NCBI GenBank assembly: GCA_036557525.1
Contig: DATBHH010000028.1
Span: 1-23,600 of the forward strand
DNA: 23,600 nt
Direction of reading: 5' to 3'
From: VRUE01 sp036557525
Lineage (GTDB): Bacteria > Actinomycetota > Thermoleophilia > Solirubrobacterales > 70-9
Numbering within the stretch: the first letter of the stretch is position 1; each line of letters starts with the position of its first letter. The position numbers were made by a program, and so were the translations under genes. This document shows, piece by piece, positions 15,791 to 22,587 of this stretch. The notes below the pieces were generated by a model that saw only the letters and a program-made list of their open reading frames with translations, was not told where the DNA came from and did no database searches.

Positions 15791-17446
15791 ATGATGGCCG
15801 TGACCGTGACCGATTCGATAGCCGAGCTACGCTCGGCGGTGAGCCAGGCGGCGCGCACCCTGCGCGACGGCGACGCGACCAGCCCTGAGCCGTCTCTGGA
15901 CCGTCCGCCCAAGCCCGAGTTGGGCGATTACAGCTCGAACGCGGCGATGCTTCTCGCCGCCCCTCTCGGCGAAGCGCCGCGCGAGGTCGCCGCCCGCCTC
16001 CGCGACGAGCTCGAGCGCGATCTCGCCGCGAGTGGGAGCGTCGACCGGATCGAGGTGGCAGGACCGGGATTCGTCAACCTCTTCCTCTCCGACGCCTGGT
16101 ACCGGCGCGCGGTGGCGCGCCTCGGTGAGGCCGGAGAGGCGCTGGGACCCCTCCCGGTCGAGGACGCGAAGCGGATCCTGGTCGAGTTCGTCTCCGCCAA
16201 CCCGACCGGGCCGCTGCACGTCGGCGGCGGTCGCCATGCCGCCTACGGCGACTCCCTCGTCCGCCTGCTCGAGGCGGTCGGCCATGATGTCGAGCGCGAG
16301 TACTACGTCAACGACGGCGGCGGCCAGGTGGCCCGGTTCGCCGCTTCGGTGGCGGCCCGGATCGAGGGGACCGAGCCGCCGGAGGACGGCTACGCCGGCC
16401 CGTATATCGAGAAGCTCGCGCGGCGCCTCGGCGAGGAGGGACTCGACCCCGGCGACTCCGAGGTGCTGGGACGCCGCGCGGTCGAGCTCACCCTCGAGGA
16501 GGTGAAGGCCACTCTCGACCGTTTCGGCGTCAACTTCGACACCTGGTTCTCCGAGCGCGACCTCTACGCGAGCGGCGAGGTCGAGGCGGCTCTCGCCCAG
16601 CTCGAGGCGCAGGGCCACAGCTACCGGAGCAACGACGCGCTCTGGATGCGGAGCACCGACTTCGGCGACGACAAGGACAGGGTTCTGATCCGGGCCGACG
16701 GCGAACCGACCTACCTCGCCGCCGACGTCGCCTACCACTGGGACAAGCTCGAGCGCGGCTTCGATCTCCTGATCGACGTCCTCGGTGCCGACCACCACGG
16801 ATACGCGCCGCGGCTCAAGGCGGTGGTCGCGGCTCTCGGCGCCGACCCGGCCGTCCTCGAGCCGCTGCTGATGAGGCTCGTCCACCTCGTCGAAGGCGGC
16901 GAGCGGGCGCAGATGTCGAAGCGCAGCGGCGAGTTCGTCACCCTCGACGAGCTGGTCGACGAGATCGGAGTCGACGCCAGCCGCTGGTTCATGCTCTGGC
17001 GCAGCCACGACACGACCGTCGACCTCGACGTCGAGCTGGCGCGGCGGGAGTCGAGCGACAACCCCGTCTACTACGTCCAGTACGCGCACGCCCGGATCGC
17101 AAGCATCCTCCGCAAGGCCGAGGACGAGGGCGCGGCGGCGCCGGACGCCTCGGCCGATCTCGTCCCCGAGGCTCCGCTCGAGCCGGCGGAGAAGGCTCTG
17201 ATCAAGCGGCTGCTCGAATTCCCCGACGAGGTTCGCGAGGCGGCGGCGCGGCGTGCCCCGCACCGGATCTGCACCTACTCGACCGCGGTCGCCGCCGATT
17301 TCCATGCCTTCTATCGCGATTGTCAGGTCGTCGGCGCCGACGGGGACGGGGTGGAGCAGGCGCGGTTGGCGCTGTGCCTGCTGACGATGAGGACGATCGC
17401 CCGCTCGCTCGGGCTGCTCGGCATCTCCGCTCCCGAGCGGATGTGA
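15791..17446 (+). CDS. argS: Arginyl-tRNA synthetase
   Basis: ArgS charges tRNA-Arg with arginine. The 551-residue class I enzyme has an N-terminal Add-1 domain (to about 115), then the catalytic core with SANPTGPLHVGGGRHAAYGD. Its HIGH motif reads HVGG at 143-146, as in several actinobacterial ArgRS. REYYVNDGGGQ follows, then the KMSKS-type loop QMSKRSGEFV from residue 374, and the anticodon-binding helical domain ending in a conserved Leu-rich helix. The start is taken at ATG 15791; ATG 15794 or GTG 15800 are equally possible. TACGAT at 15787-15792 sits 7 bases before GTG 15800, which would suit a leaderless start there. The TGA overlaps the next ATG by one base. Confidence 0.95.
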   Translation: MMAVTVTDSIAELRSAVSQAARTLRDGDATSPEPSLDRPPKPELGDYSSNAAMLLAAPLGEAPREVAARLRDELERDLAASGSVDRIEVAGPGFVNLFLSDAWYRRAVARLGEAGEALGPLPVEDAKRILVEFVSANPTGPLHVGGGRHAAYGDSLVRLLEAVGHDVEREYYVNDGGGQVARFAASVAARIEGTEPPEDGYAGPYIEKLARRLGEEGLDPGDSEVLGRRAVELTLEEVKATLDRFGVNFDTWFSERDLYASGEVEAALAQLEAQGHSYRSNDALWMRSTDFGDDKDRVLIRADGEPTYLAADVAYHWDKLERGFDLLIDVLGADHHGYAPRLKAVVAALGADPAVLEPLLMRLVHLVEGGERAQMSKRSGEFVTLDELVDEIGVDASRWFMLWRSHDTTVDLDVELARRESSDNPVYYVQYAHARIASILRKAEDEGAAAPDASADLVPEAPLEPAEKALIKRLLEFPDEVREAAARRAPHRICTYSTAVAADFHAFYRDCQVVGADGDGVEQARLALCLLTMRTIARSLGLLGISAPERM

Positions 17447-18078
17447 TGTTCGGGCGCCGCCGGCCGCCGGTCCTGGCCCGGGTCCCGATCGACCGGGTCG
17501 AGGACGGTCGGCCGGGCACGCTCGACCGCCCAAGCCTCGACGCCCTGCTGCGGCTGTGGTCGGAGATCGGCCCCGGCGTCGTCCTCGTCACCGGGCACCA
17601 GGACCGCAAGGGGGTGGCGGTCGGGATGGCGGCCGCGGCCGCGGCGGCCAGCCGCAGAGCGGCGCTGATCGAGTGCGACCTCTCCCGGCCCGGCCTTGCG
17701 GCGTTGCTCGGGCTCGACCCGGCCCCCGGGCTCGGCGAGTACCTGGCGCACGAGGCCGAGGCGCCCGAGATCCTCCAGACCGCGATCCTCGCCGGCCCGG
17801 GATCGACGCTCGCCGCGGCGCCGCTCGTCTGCGTGGTCGCCGGCAATCCGACCAGGCTCGGCCCGGTCCTGCTCGCCTCCGACAGCTTCGGCCATGCGAT
17901 CGAGAGGTTGCGGTCCGCCTATGACGTGGTCGTTCTCGACGGGCCGGCGCTGGAAGACCGGAATTCCCTCCGGGCCGCGGCCGCTCGGGCCGACCGGGTC
18001 CTCGCGGCCTGCCCCGGGTCGCAGCTGCCGCGCGCCGCGAGGGGCCTCGTCGACGGCCTGGTCGAACCGACGGCCTAG
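17446..18078 (+). CDS. BY-kinase/MinD-like P-loop protein with degenerate Walker A
   Basis: This 210-residue protein has the layout of a bacterial tyrosine kinase (CpsD/CapB) or MinD-like ATPase. A first strand VVLVTG (45-50) leads to the nucleotide loop, then ALIECDLSRPGLAALLGL (73-90) matches the Walker A' region, and YDVVVLDGPAL (159-169) matches Walker B. PLVCVVAGNPTRLGPVLL matches the segment between them. The loop itself reads TGHQDRKGVAVG instead of a xGKGGTGKS/T-like sequence: a Lys is present, but Gly follows where Ser or Thr should be. There is no Tyr-rich C-terminal tail. It may be a non-hydrolysing relative that acts as a regulator. Translation is coupled to argS (TGATG), and its stop overlaps that of the convergent ccmH-like gene. 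Confidence 0.75.
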   Translation: MFGRRRPPVLARVPIDRVEDGRPGTLDRPSLDALLRLWSEIGPGVVLVTGHQDRKGVAVGMAAAAAAASRRAALIECDLSRPGLAALLGLDPAPGLGEYLAHEAEAPEILQTAILAGPGSTLAAAPLVCVVAGNPTRLGPVLLASDSFGHAIERLRSAYDVVVLDGPALEDRNSLRAAAARADRVLAACPGSQLPRAARGLVDGLVEPTA

Positions 18079-18539
18079 AGGTCGTAGCGCGCGAGGTCGG
18101 CCTCGAGGCGCTCGGCCTCCTCGCCCGAGGGGGCCCTCGGCGCCGGGCCGTCGCCCCCGTCGGAGCGCCCGGCCCGGCGGCGCCAGCGCCAGATGCTGAT
18201 CGCGATCGCCGCCGCTGCCAGCAGGAAGCCGATCGCCGGCACCAGGTAGGCGGACAGGTCGAACCCGCTTCCCTGCGGCAGGGCCAGGACCCGGTCGCCG
18301 TACTGGGCGACCAGTTCGTCCTTGATTTCCCCCTTTGTCCGCCCTTCGGCGATCAGGCGGGAGATGAACGCCCGCTCGCGCTCGGACTGGGGGGATTCGG
18401 CGAGTTCGAGCAGCGTCCCGCAGATCGGGCACATCACTTCGGCTTCGATGTCGGTCAGGGTCGTCTGCGGGGTCGCCGCGAGGGCCGGCGCCGAGAGAGC
18501 CAGCAGCGCGACCGCGGCGGCCGGCGCCAGGCGCCTCAC
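18075..18539 (-). CDS. ccmH: CcmH/CycL-like cytochrome c maturation protein
   Basis: This 154-residue protein has a signal peptide (residues 1-22), an external helical domain with the CxxC pair Cys37 and Cys40 in VMCPICGTLLELAESP, and the family pattern ISRLIAEGRTKGEIKDELVAQYG. One membrane helix follows at about 97-118, then a short acidic cytoplasmic tail. CcmH-type proteins reduce or hold apocytochrome c cysteines before heme attachment. The start GTG 18539 overlaps the stop of the thioredoxin-like gene (GTGA), so the two are coupled. Heme-handling partners such as CcmF or ResBC are not in the window. The stop shares a CTAG tetranucleotide with the convergent gene. Confidence 0.9.
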   Translation of the reverse strand: MRRLAPAAAVALLALSAPALAATPQTTLTDIEAEVMCPICGTLLELAESPQSERERAFISRLIAEGRTKGEIKDELVAQYGDRVLALPQGSGFDLSAYLVPAIGFLLAAAAIAISIWRWRRRAGRSDGGDGPAPRAPSGEEAERLEADLARYDL

Positions 18540-19051
18540 CGGCGTTCCCCGACCCGCGGCGCGACCTGCTCGTCGAGAAATTCGCGGTCGACCACGCCGC
18601 GCCAGATCAGCGCCAGATGGCCGCTCGGGTCGACGAGGAAGTTCTCGGGGACGCCCGTCGATCCGAACGCTTCGGTCCGTTCGTCTCCGACCGAGCGCAG
18701 CTGCGGGAATGTCAGGTGGTGGTCGCGGACGAAGGCGAGGGCGTCGTCGCTGTTGTCCTGGACGTTGATCCCGAGCACGGTCATCTTCGGATGGCTGTTC
18801 GCGAAGGCCTCGAGCTCGGGCGCCTCGGCCCGGCAGGGGTCGCACCACGATGCCCAGAGGTTGACCAGCACCCAGCGACCCCTGTAGTCGGCGATCGAGC
18901 CTTCGCCGCCGCCCTCGAGATAGGGCAGGGTCTTGTCCGGGACCGGGTCGCCGACGACGAGGTCGGCCTTGCCCTTGCTCAGCAGCCCGAAGCCGAGCAG
19001 GCCGATCACGGCAAGGACAGCGAGGAGGGAGAGGAGGGCACGGGCGCTCAT
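18536..19051 (-). CDS. TlpA/ResA/CcmG-like membrane-anchored thioredoxin
   Basis: This 171-residue protein has an uncleaved or cleavable N-terminal hydrophobic segment (residues 5-24) and a thioredoxin-like domain outside the membrane. The redox pair is Cys70 and Cys73 in LWASWCDPCRAEAPEL, and the cis-proline is Pro135 in STGVPENFLVD. LINVQDNSDD-type residues between them belong to the TlpA/CcmG insertion (read here as GINVQDN). Its likely job is to keep apocytochrome c or the CcmH partner reduced. Its coupling to ccmH supports a cytochrome c maturation role. A TAACCT -10 lies 6 nt before ATG 19051 with no ribosome site, which suggests a leaderless mRNA. Confidence 0.92.
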   Translation of the reverse strand: MSARALLSLLAVLAVIGLLGFGLLSKGKADLVVGDPVPDKTLPYLEGGGEGSIADYRGRWVLVNLWASWCDPCRAEAPELEAFANSHPKMTVLGINVQDNSDDALAFVRDHHLTFPQLRSVGDERTEAFGSTGVPENFLVDPSGHLALIWRGVVDREFLDEQVAPRVGERR

Positions 19052-19057
19052 CCCTGA

Positions 19058-19063
19058 AGGTTA
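19058..19063 (-). promoter_or_regulatory. -10 element for a leaderless tlpA-like/ccmH transcript
   Basis: On the minus strand TAACCT is followed by six bases (TCAGGG) and the ATG at 19051, the same geometry as at 14969-14974 and 19594-19599. No good -35 is visible at 16-18 bases. TCAGGG is too close to the ATG to serve well as a ribosome site. Confidence 0.42.
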
Positions 19064-19161
19064 GATCGGGGCGGTGGCCGTCGTTCTCGCCCAGCGCGGA
19101 TCGCTCGCGAGGAATGCGACGGCCGGCGGGTGTTGAGCCGCAGCGGGACCGCATCCGACCC

Positions 19162-19167
19162 TAGAAT
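19162..19167 (+). promoter_or_regulatory. -10 element for tRNA-Gly
   Basis: TAGAAT lies 12 bases before the first base of the tRNA, a reasonable distance for a short 5' leader. TTGAGC at 19133-19138 is the only -35-like hexamer nearby, but the 23-base gap is too long, so only the -10 is proposed. Confidence 0.35.
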
Positions 19168-19179
19168 CCCGTCATCAAC

Positions 19180-19252
19180 GCGGACGTAGCTCAGCTGGTA
19201 GAGCGCGAGCTTCCCAAGCTCGAGGTCGCGGGTTCGAGACCCGTCGTCCGCT
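19180..19252 (+). tRNA. tRNA-Gly, anticodon CCC
   Basis: The 73 bases fold into a full cloverleaf. The acceptor stem GCGGACG pairs perfectly with CGTCCGC, with T as the discriminator base. The D stem is GCTC/GAGC around AGCTGGTA. The anticodon stem CGAGC/GCTCG holds the loop TTCCCAA, giving anticodon CCC, which reads GGG. The T arm is GCGGG-TTCGAGA-CCCGT with one G-U pair. The 3' CCA is not encoded and must be added. A weak GGTTT...AAACC hairpin follows at 19256-19281. Confidence 0.95.
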
Positions 19253-19279
19253 TTCGGTTTGACAGTTCTCTGGACTAAA

Positions 19280-19296
19280 CCGGTGCCCGGCGCCGG
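19280..19296 (-). terminator. Hairpin directly after the winged-helix gene
   Basis: The sequence immediately after the stop codon of the minus-strand regulator folds as a 7-bp GC stem (one G-T pair) with a 3-base loop. TTTAGT follows on the minus strand. It could end the regulator transcript, but the T-tract is short. On the plus strand the same hairpin lies about 30 bases after the tRNA, without a T-tract. Confidence 0.35.
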
Positions 19297-19587
19297 CTAA
19301 TCCCCCACCGACCCGTCTGCCGCGGGCCGGTAGAAGTGCTCGACCGCGCCCCGCACCTGCCTTTCCCCCGTCAGCTCGAGCAGGTCCGCCCTGTGGAGCT
19401 CGGTGACGTGGTAGTTGACGGTGCTGAGCGGTGCCTGCAGCTCGATGCTGAGGTCCTTCGGCGAGAGCGTTCTCCCGCCGTCGATCGTCAGCACTTCCAG
19501 GATTGAGATCCGGAGGGCATGGGTATTTGCCCTAGCCAGGCGCTGCCAGTCCAGTGAAACTCCGTTGTGATCCATTAAGACGGTCAC
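19297..19587 (-). CDS. ArsR-like winged helix-turn-helix regulator
   Basis: This 96-residue DNA-binding protein is one winged-helix domain. Residues 17-33 form the first helix (LARANTHALRISILEVL), 42-50 the second, and 53-67 the recognition helix (PLSTVNYHVTELHRADL). The wing follows at 70-86 (ELTGERQVRGAVEHFYRP). The pattern of a helix leading to VNYHVxxL and then a beta wing is that of ArsR-family or PadR-like regulators. No cysteine pair for metals is present, so another signal is likely. The start is GTG 19587, chosen because a complete promoter places the transcription start there; ATG 19575 is the alternative. It is divergent from the large exported repeat protein and may control it. 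Confidence 0.85.
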   Translation of the reverse strand: MTVLMDHNGVSLDWQRLARANTHALRISILEVLTIDGGRTLSPKDLSIELQAPLSTVNYHVTELHRADLLELTGERQVRGAVEHFYRPAADGSVGD

Positions 19588-19593
19588 TACCCA

Positions 19594-19622
19594 AAAATAA
19601 TGATAAGAATCCCGACTATCAA
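19594..19622 (-). promoter_or_regulatory. Promoter of the winged-helix gene, leaderless geometry
   Basis: On the minus strand TTGATA (19617-19622) and TATTTT (19594-19599) are separated by exactly 17 bases. The -10 ends six bases before the GTG start codon at 19587. This is the clearest promoter in the window and makes a leaderless mRNA likely. The surrounding 19588-19640 is strikingly AT-rich for this DNA and also has to contain the promoter of the divergent gene. GTGATC (19566-19571) and GGTCAC (19582-19587) form an imperfect inverted repeat over the start that could be an autoregulatory site. Confidence 0.55.
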
Positions 19623-19631
19623 GTACAAAGA

Positions 19632-22556
19632 ATGGACAGTATGTCTGTAGGCAGGCAAAACAAGGGGACAGAGCGGAGCATACGCGCCTTGCCGATCGCC
19701 GTGATCGGGGCCGCTTCGATCGTCGCCCTCGCGGCGATCCCCGGCGCGACGGCGCTGGCGGCGACGAGCGACATCATCGCCCCCCAGAACCAGCCGCACA
19801 CGCCCGCCGACGGCTGGCAGGCCGGCACCTGCAAGACCGACACGCCGCAGTGCACCGTCGAAACCCCGGAAGACTTCTTCGAAGAAGCCTCAGCCCACCC
19901 CCAGGTCGGCTTCACCCAATTCACCGTCAAGTACACCGAAGGCCCGCTGGCCACGATCAATCCGGTCGGCGCCATCGGCAAGGTGCGTGTCGACCTGCCC
20001 GTCGGCCTCACCGTGAACCCTCAGGCGACGCCGCAGTGCGAAGACATCGCCGAACCGAGCGGCTGCGCGACCGACGCGCCGCTGTCGCAGGTCGGGGTCA
20101 GTGCCGTCACCCTCTCGATCGCCGGCGTCGTCACCCCACCGGTCGAAGGGCTGACCAAAGTCCCGGTCTACAACCTCGTCCCCGAAGAAGGCCAGCCGGC
20201 GCTTTTCGGCCTCGAACTTGCCGGTAGCCCGGTCTACCTCAAGGCCGACGTCGCCTGGGACGGGGACTACCACGAGGGGTTCACGATCGACGTCCCCGAA
20301 CCGCCGATCCTCGGGGCGAAAGTCCTGACCAACCGGCTGACGTTCGACGGCCGCTCCGGCGACGGGACGTTCATCACCACACCGGCCACCTGCCTCGATC
20401 CCGAACAGTCCGGCTTCGAGGGCATCTACTCGACCTGGCTGCTCGCCGCCTCGCACGAAGAACTCGCCTCTGCGGGCTACACGTTCCCGCAGAGCGCCGA
20501 GCCGCAGTTCGAATCGCCGCTGCCGGAAGGCAAGAAGCCGATCGACTGCGCCCGCGTCCCCTACGAACCCTCGCTCGAAGTCGACCCCGGCCAACCGGCG
20601 ACCGACTCCCCCTCCGGGGCGATCACCGACGTACAGGTTCCTCACATCACCGGCGGCGGCGAACGGGAGAGCTCGCAGACCAAGCGCGCCGAGGTGACAC
20701 TCCCGGACGGCATGGGCATAGATCCCTCCGCCGCCAACGGCCTTGTCGCCTGCACCGAAGAACAGTTCGGCAAGGGCACCGGGAACCCGGTCGCCTGCCC
20801 GCCCGACTCGAAGATCGGGACGGTCGCGATCGAAACTCCGCCGCTTCCGCCGGGGTCGTTGACGGGAGACGTCTACGTCGGCCGGCAGAAGAGCTCCGAC
20901 CCCGCCTCGGGCGACCTCTACCGCCTGTTCGTCGTCGCCAACTCGCAGCGATTCGGGATCTCTGCCCGGCTGATCGGCAACGTCATGGCCAACCCCCTGA
21001 CCGGCCGGCTGACCACGGTCTTCGACGACGGCAGGTTCGGGCGCGCCCCGCTGCCGGGTCTGCCCGAGGTCCCGTTCACCTCGTTCAGGCTCGACTTCAA
21101 CGACGGGCAGCGGGCGCCGCTGACCAGCCCGCCGACCTGCGGGCCCAATGCCGCCACCACCTCCCTGATCCCCTGGACCGAAGACCCACCCGCCACTCCC
21201 TCTGACGAATTCACCCTCACCGCGGCGCCCGGGGGCGGTCCCTGTGCCGCGACGATGGCGGCTCGTCCCTTCAGCCCCGGCTTCAAAGCCACGACCGAAA
21301 ACCCGAAGGGCGGGGCCTACAGCCCGTTCCGGGTTCAGATCACCCGCGCCGCCGGCCAGCAGGAGCTGAAAGGGGCGACCGTGGACCTGCCGCCCGGGCT
21401 GACCGCAAAACTCGCCGGGCTCAAGTACTGCCCGGCGTCCGCCCTCGCCGCCGCTGCCGCCAACAGCGGCGGGAACGAGGCCGCCGTCTCCAGCTGCCCG
21501 AACTCGAGCTTCGTCGGCACCGCGACCGTCCACACCGGTAGCGGCGAGCCGCTCCAAATCGGCGGCAAGGTCTTCCTTGCCGGCCCATACGCCGGGGCCC
21601 CCCTGTCCCTGGCGGTAGTCACCCCAGCCACGGCCGGGCCTTTCGATCTCGGCTCGGTCGTGCTGCGGGTGGCCCTGATGGTCAATAGCGAAACGGCCCA
21701 GGTCGCTGCCGTCTCCGACCCGATCCCGCACGTTTTCGGCGGCGCCCTGCTCGACATCAGCTCGGTCGACGTCAGCCTCGACCGCAAAGAGTTCTCCCTC
21801 GACGGCACCAATTGCTCGCCGATGGCGGTCGGCGCGACCCTGCGCGGCGGTGGCGCCGATCCGACCAACCCGGCCGCCTTCACCGCCTTCCCGGCGTCGG
21901 TCCCCTACCAATGGAACAGCTGTCAGGGCCTCGGGTTCAAGCCGAAGCTCGCGCTGCAGATGTCCGGTGCGACGAAGCGGGCGAAGAACCCGAAGCTGAA
22001 GGCGGTCCTGACGGCGCGCAACGGCGACGCCAACATCGGCAGCGCCGTGGTGACCCTGCCCAAGGGCCTGATCCTCGACCAGAGCAACATCGCCAGGGTC
22101 TGCACCCGCACCCAGTTCGCGGCGAACGCCTGCCCGAGCAACTCGCGCTACGGCTTCGCCCGCGCCTTCACCCCGCTGCTCGACAAGCCGCTCGAAGGCC
22201 CGGTGCGGCTGCGCTCCTCCGACAATCTCCTCCCCGACCTCGTCGCCTCGCTCCACGGGCAGATCGACGTCGACCTCGCGGGGAAGATCGACACCAGCAA
22301 GGGCAGGATCCGGAACTCGTTCAGCACCGTTCCCGACGTGCCCGTGACGACGTTCGAACTGACCGTCCGCGGCGGCAAGAAGGGAATCCTCACCAACAGC
22401 CGCAACATCTGCGCCAAGAAGAAGGGCAAGAGGAAGCCGAAGAAGCTGAAGGCGTCGGTCAAGCTCTTCGCCCAGAACGGGAAGAGGGCGAACAACAAGC
22501 ACCTCACGGTCAAGACGCCCTGCGGCAAGAAGCACAAGCAGCACAAGAGGAAGTAG
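19632..22556 (+). CDS. Large exported protein with four imperfect repeats
   Basis: I know no named function for this 974-residue product. It has a basic N-terminus, a hydrophobic signal segment (residues 19-44) and a probable cleavage after ATALA. Four repeats can be aligned: about 117-254, 352-503, 580-728 and 803-927. Each begins with a short strand and LPxGL/M (DLPVGL, TLPDGM, DLPPGL, TLPKGL), then a Cys 13-15 residues later, usually an (A)CPxxS(x)xG segment, a long beta-rich part, and ends in PxTC, GTNC or NIC. Repeats 2 and 4 also share VPFTSFRLDF/VPVTTFELTV. The last 50 residues are strongly Lys/Arg-rich and could bind wall polymers. Paired cysteines suggest disulfides. Glu codons are about 29 GAA to 10 GAG. 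The start is ATG 19632 (or 19641), since the upstream extension covers the divergent promoter. Confidence 0.85.
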   Translation: MDSMSVGRQNKGTERSIRALPIAVIGAASIVALAAIPGATALAATSDIIAPQNQPHTPADGWQAGTCKTDTPQCTVETPEDFFEEASAHPQVGFTQFTVKYTEGPLATINPVGAIGKVRVDLPVGLTVNPQATPQCEDIAEPSGCATDAPLSQVGVSAVTLSIAGVVTPPVEGLTKVPVYNLVPEEGQPALFGLELAGSPVYLKADVAWDGDYHEGFTIDVPEPPILGAKVLTNRLTFDGRSGDGTFITTPATCLDPEQSGFEGIYSTWLLAASHEELASAGYTFPQSAEPQFESPLPEGKKPIDCARVPYEPSLEVDPGQPATDSPSGAITDVQVPHITGGGERESSQTKRAEVTLPDGMGIDPSAANGLVACTEEQFGKGTGNPVACPPDSKIGTVAIETPPLPPGSLTGDVYVGRQKSSDPASGDLYRLFVVANSQRFGISARLIGNVMANPLTGRLTTVFDDGRFGRAPLPGLPEVPFTSFRLDFNDGQRAPLTSPPTCGPNAATTSLIPWTEDPPATPSDEFTLTAAPGGGPCAATMAARPFSPGFKATTENPKGGAYSPFRVQITRAAGQQELKGATVDLPPGLTAKLAGLKYCPASALAAAAANSGGNEAAVSSCPNSSFVGTATVHTGSGEPLQIGGKVFLAGPYAGAPLSLAVVTPATAGPFDLGSVVLRVALMVNSETAQVAAVSDPIPHVFGGALLDISSVDVSLDRKEFSLDGTNCSPMAVGATLRGGGADPTNPAAFTAFPASVPYQWNSCQGLGFKPKLALQMSGATKRAKNPKLKAVLTARNGDANIGSAVVTLPKGLILDQSNIARVCTRTQFAANACPSNSRYGFARAFTPLLDKPLEGPVRLRSSDNLLPDLVASLHGQIDVDLAGKIDTSKGRIRNSFSTVPDVPVTTFELTVRGGKKGILTNSRNICAKKKGKRKPKKLKASVKLFAQNGKRANNKHLTVKTPCGKKHKQHKRK

Positions 22557-22587
22557 CGGGACCCGGTTGAACTAGCCTCCGCCGTCG

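Noticed and set aside
19890..22544. Minus-strand open frame of 884 codons opposite the repeat protein
   Set aside because: Its composition (Arg, Gly, Asp, Val-rich, no motifs) is that of the antisense of a GC-rich gene. The plus strand has a signal peptide, repeats and conserved cysteines.
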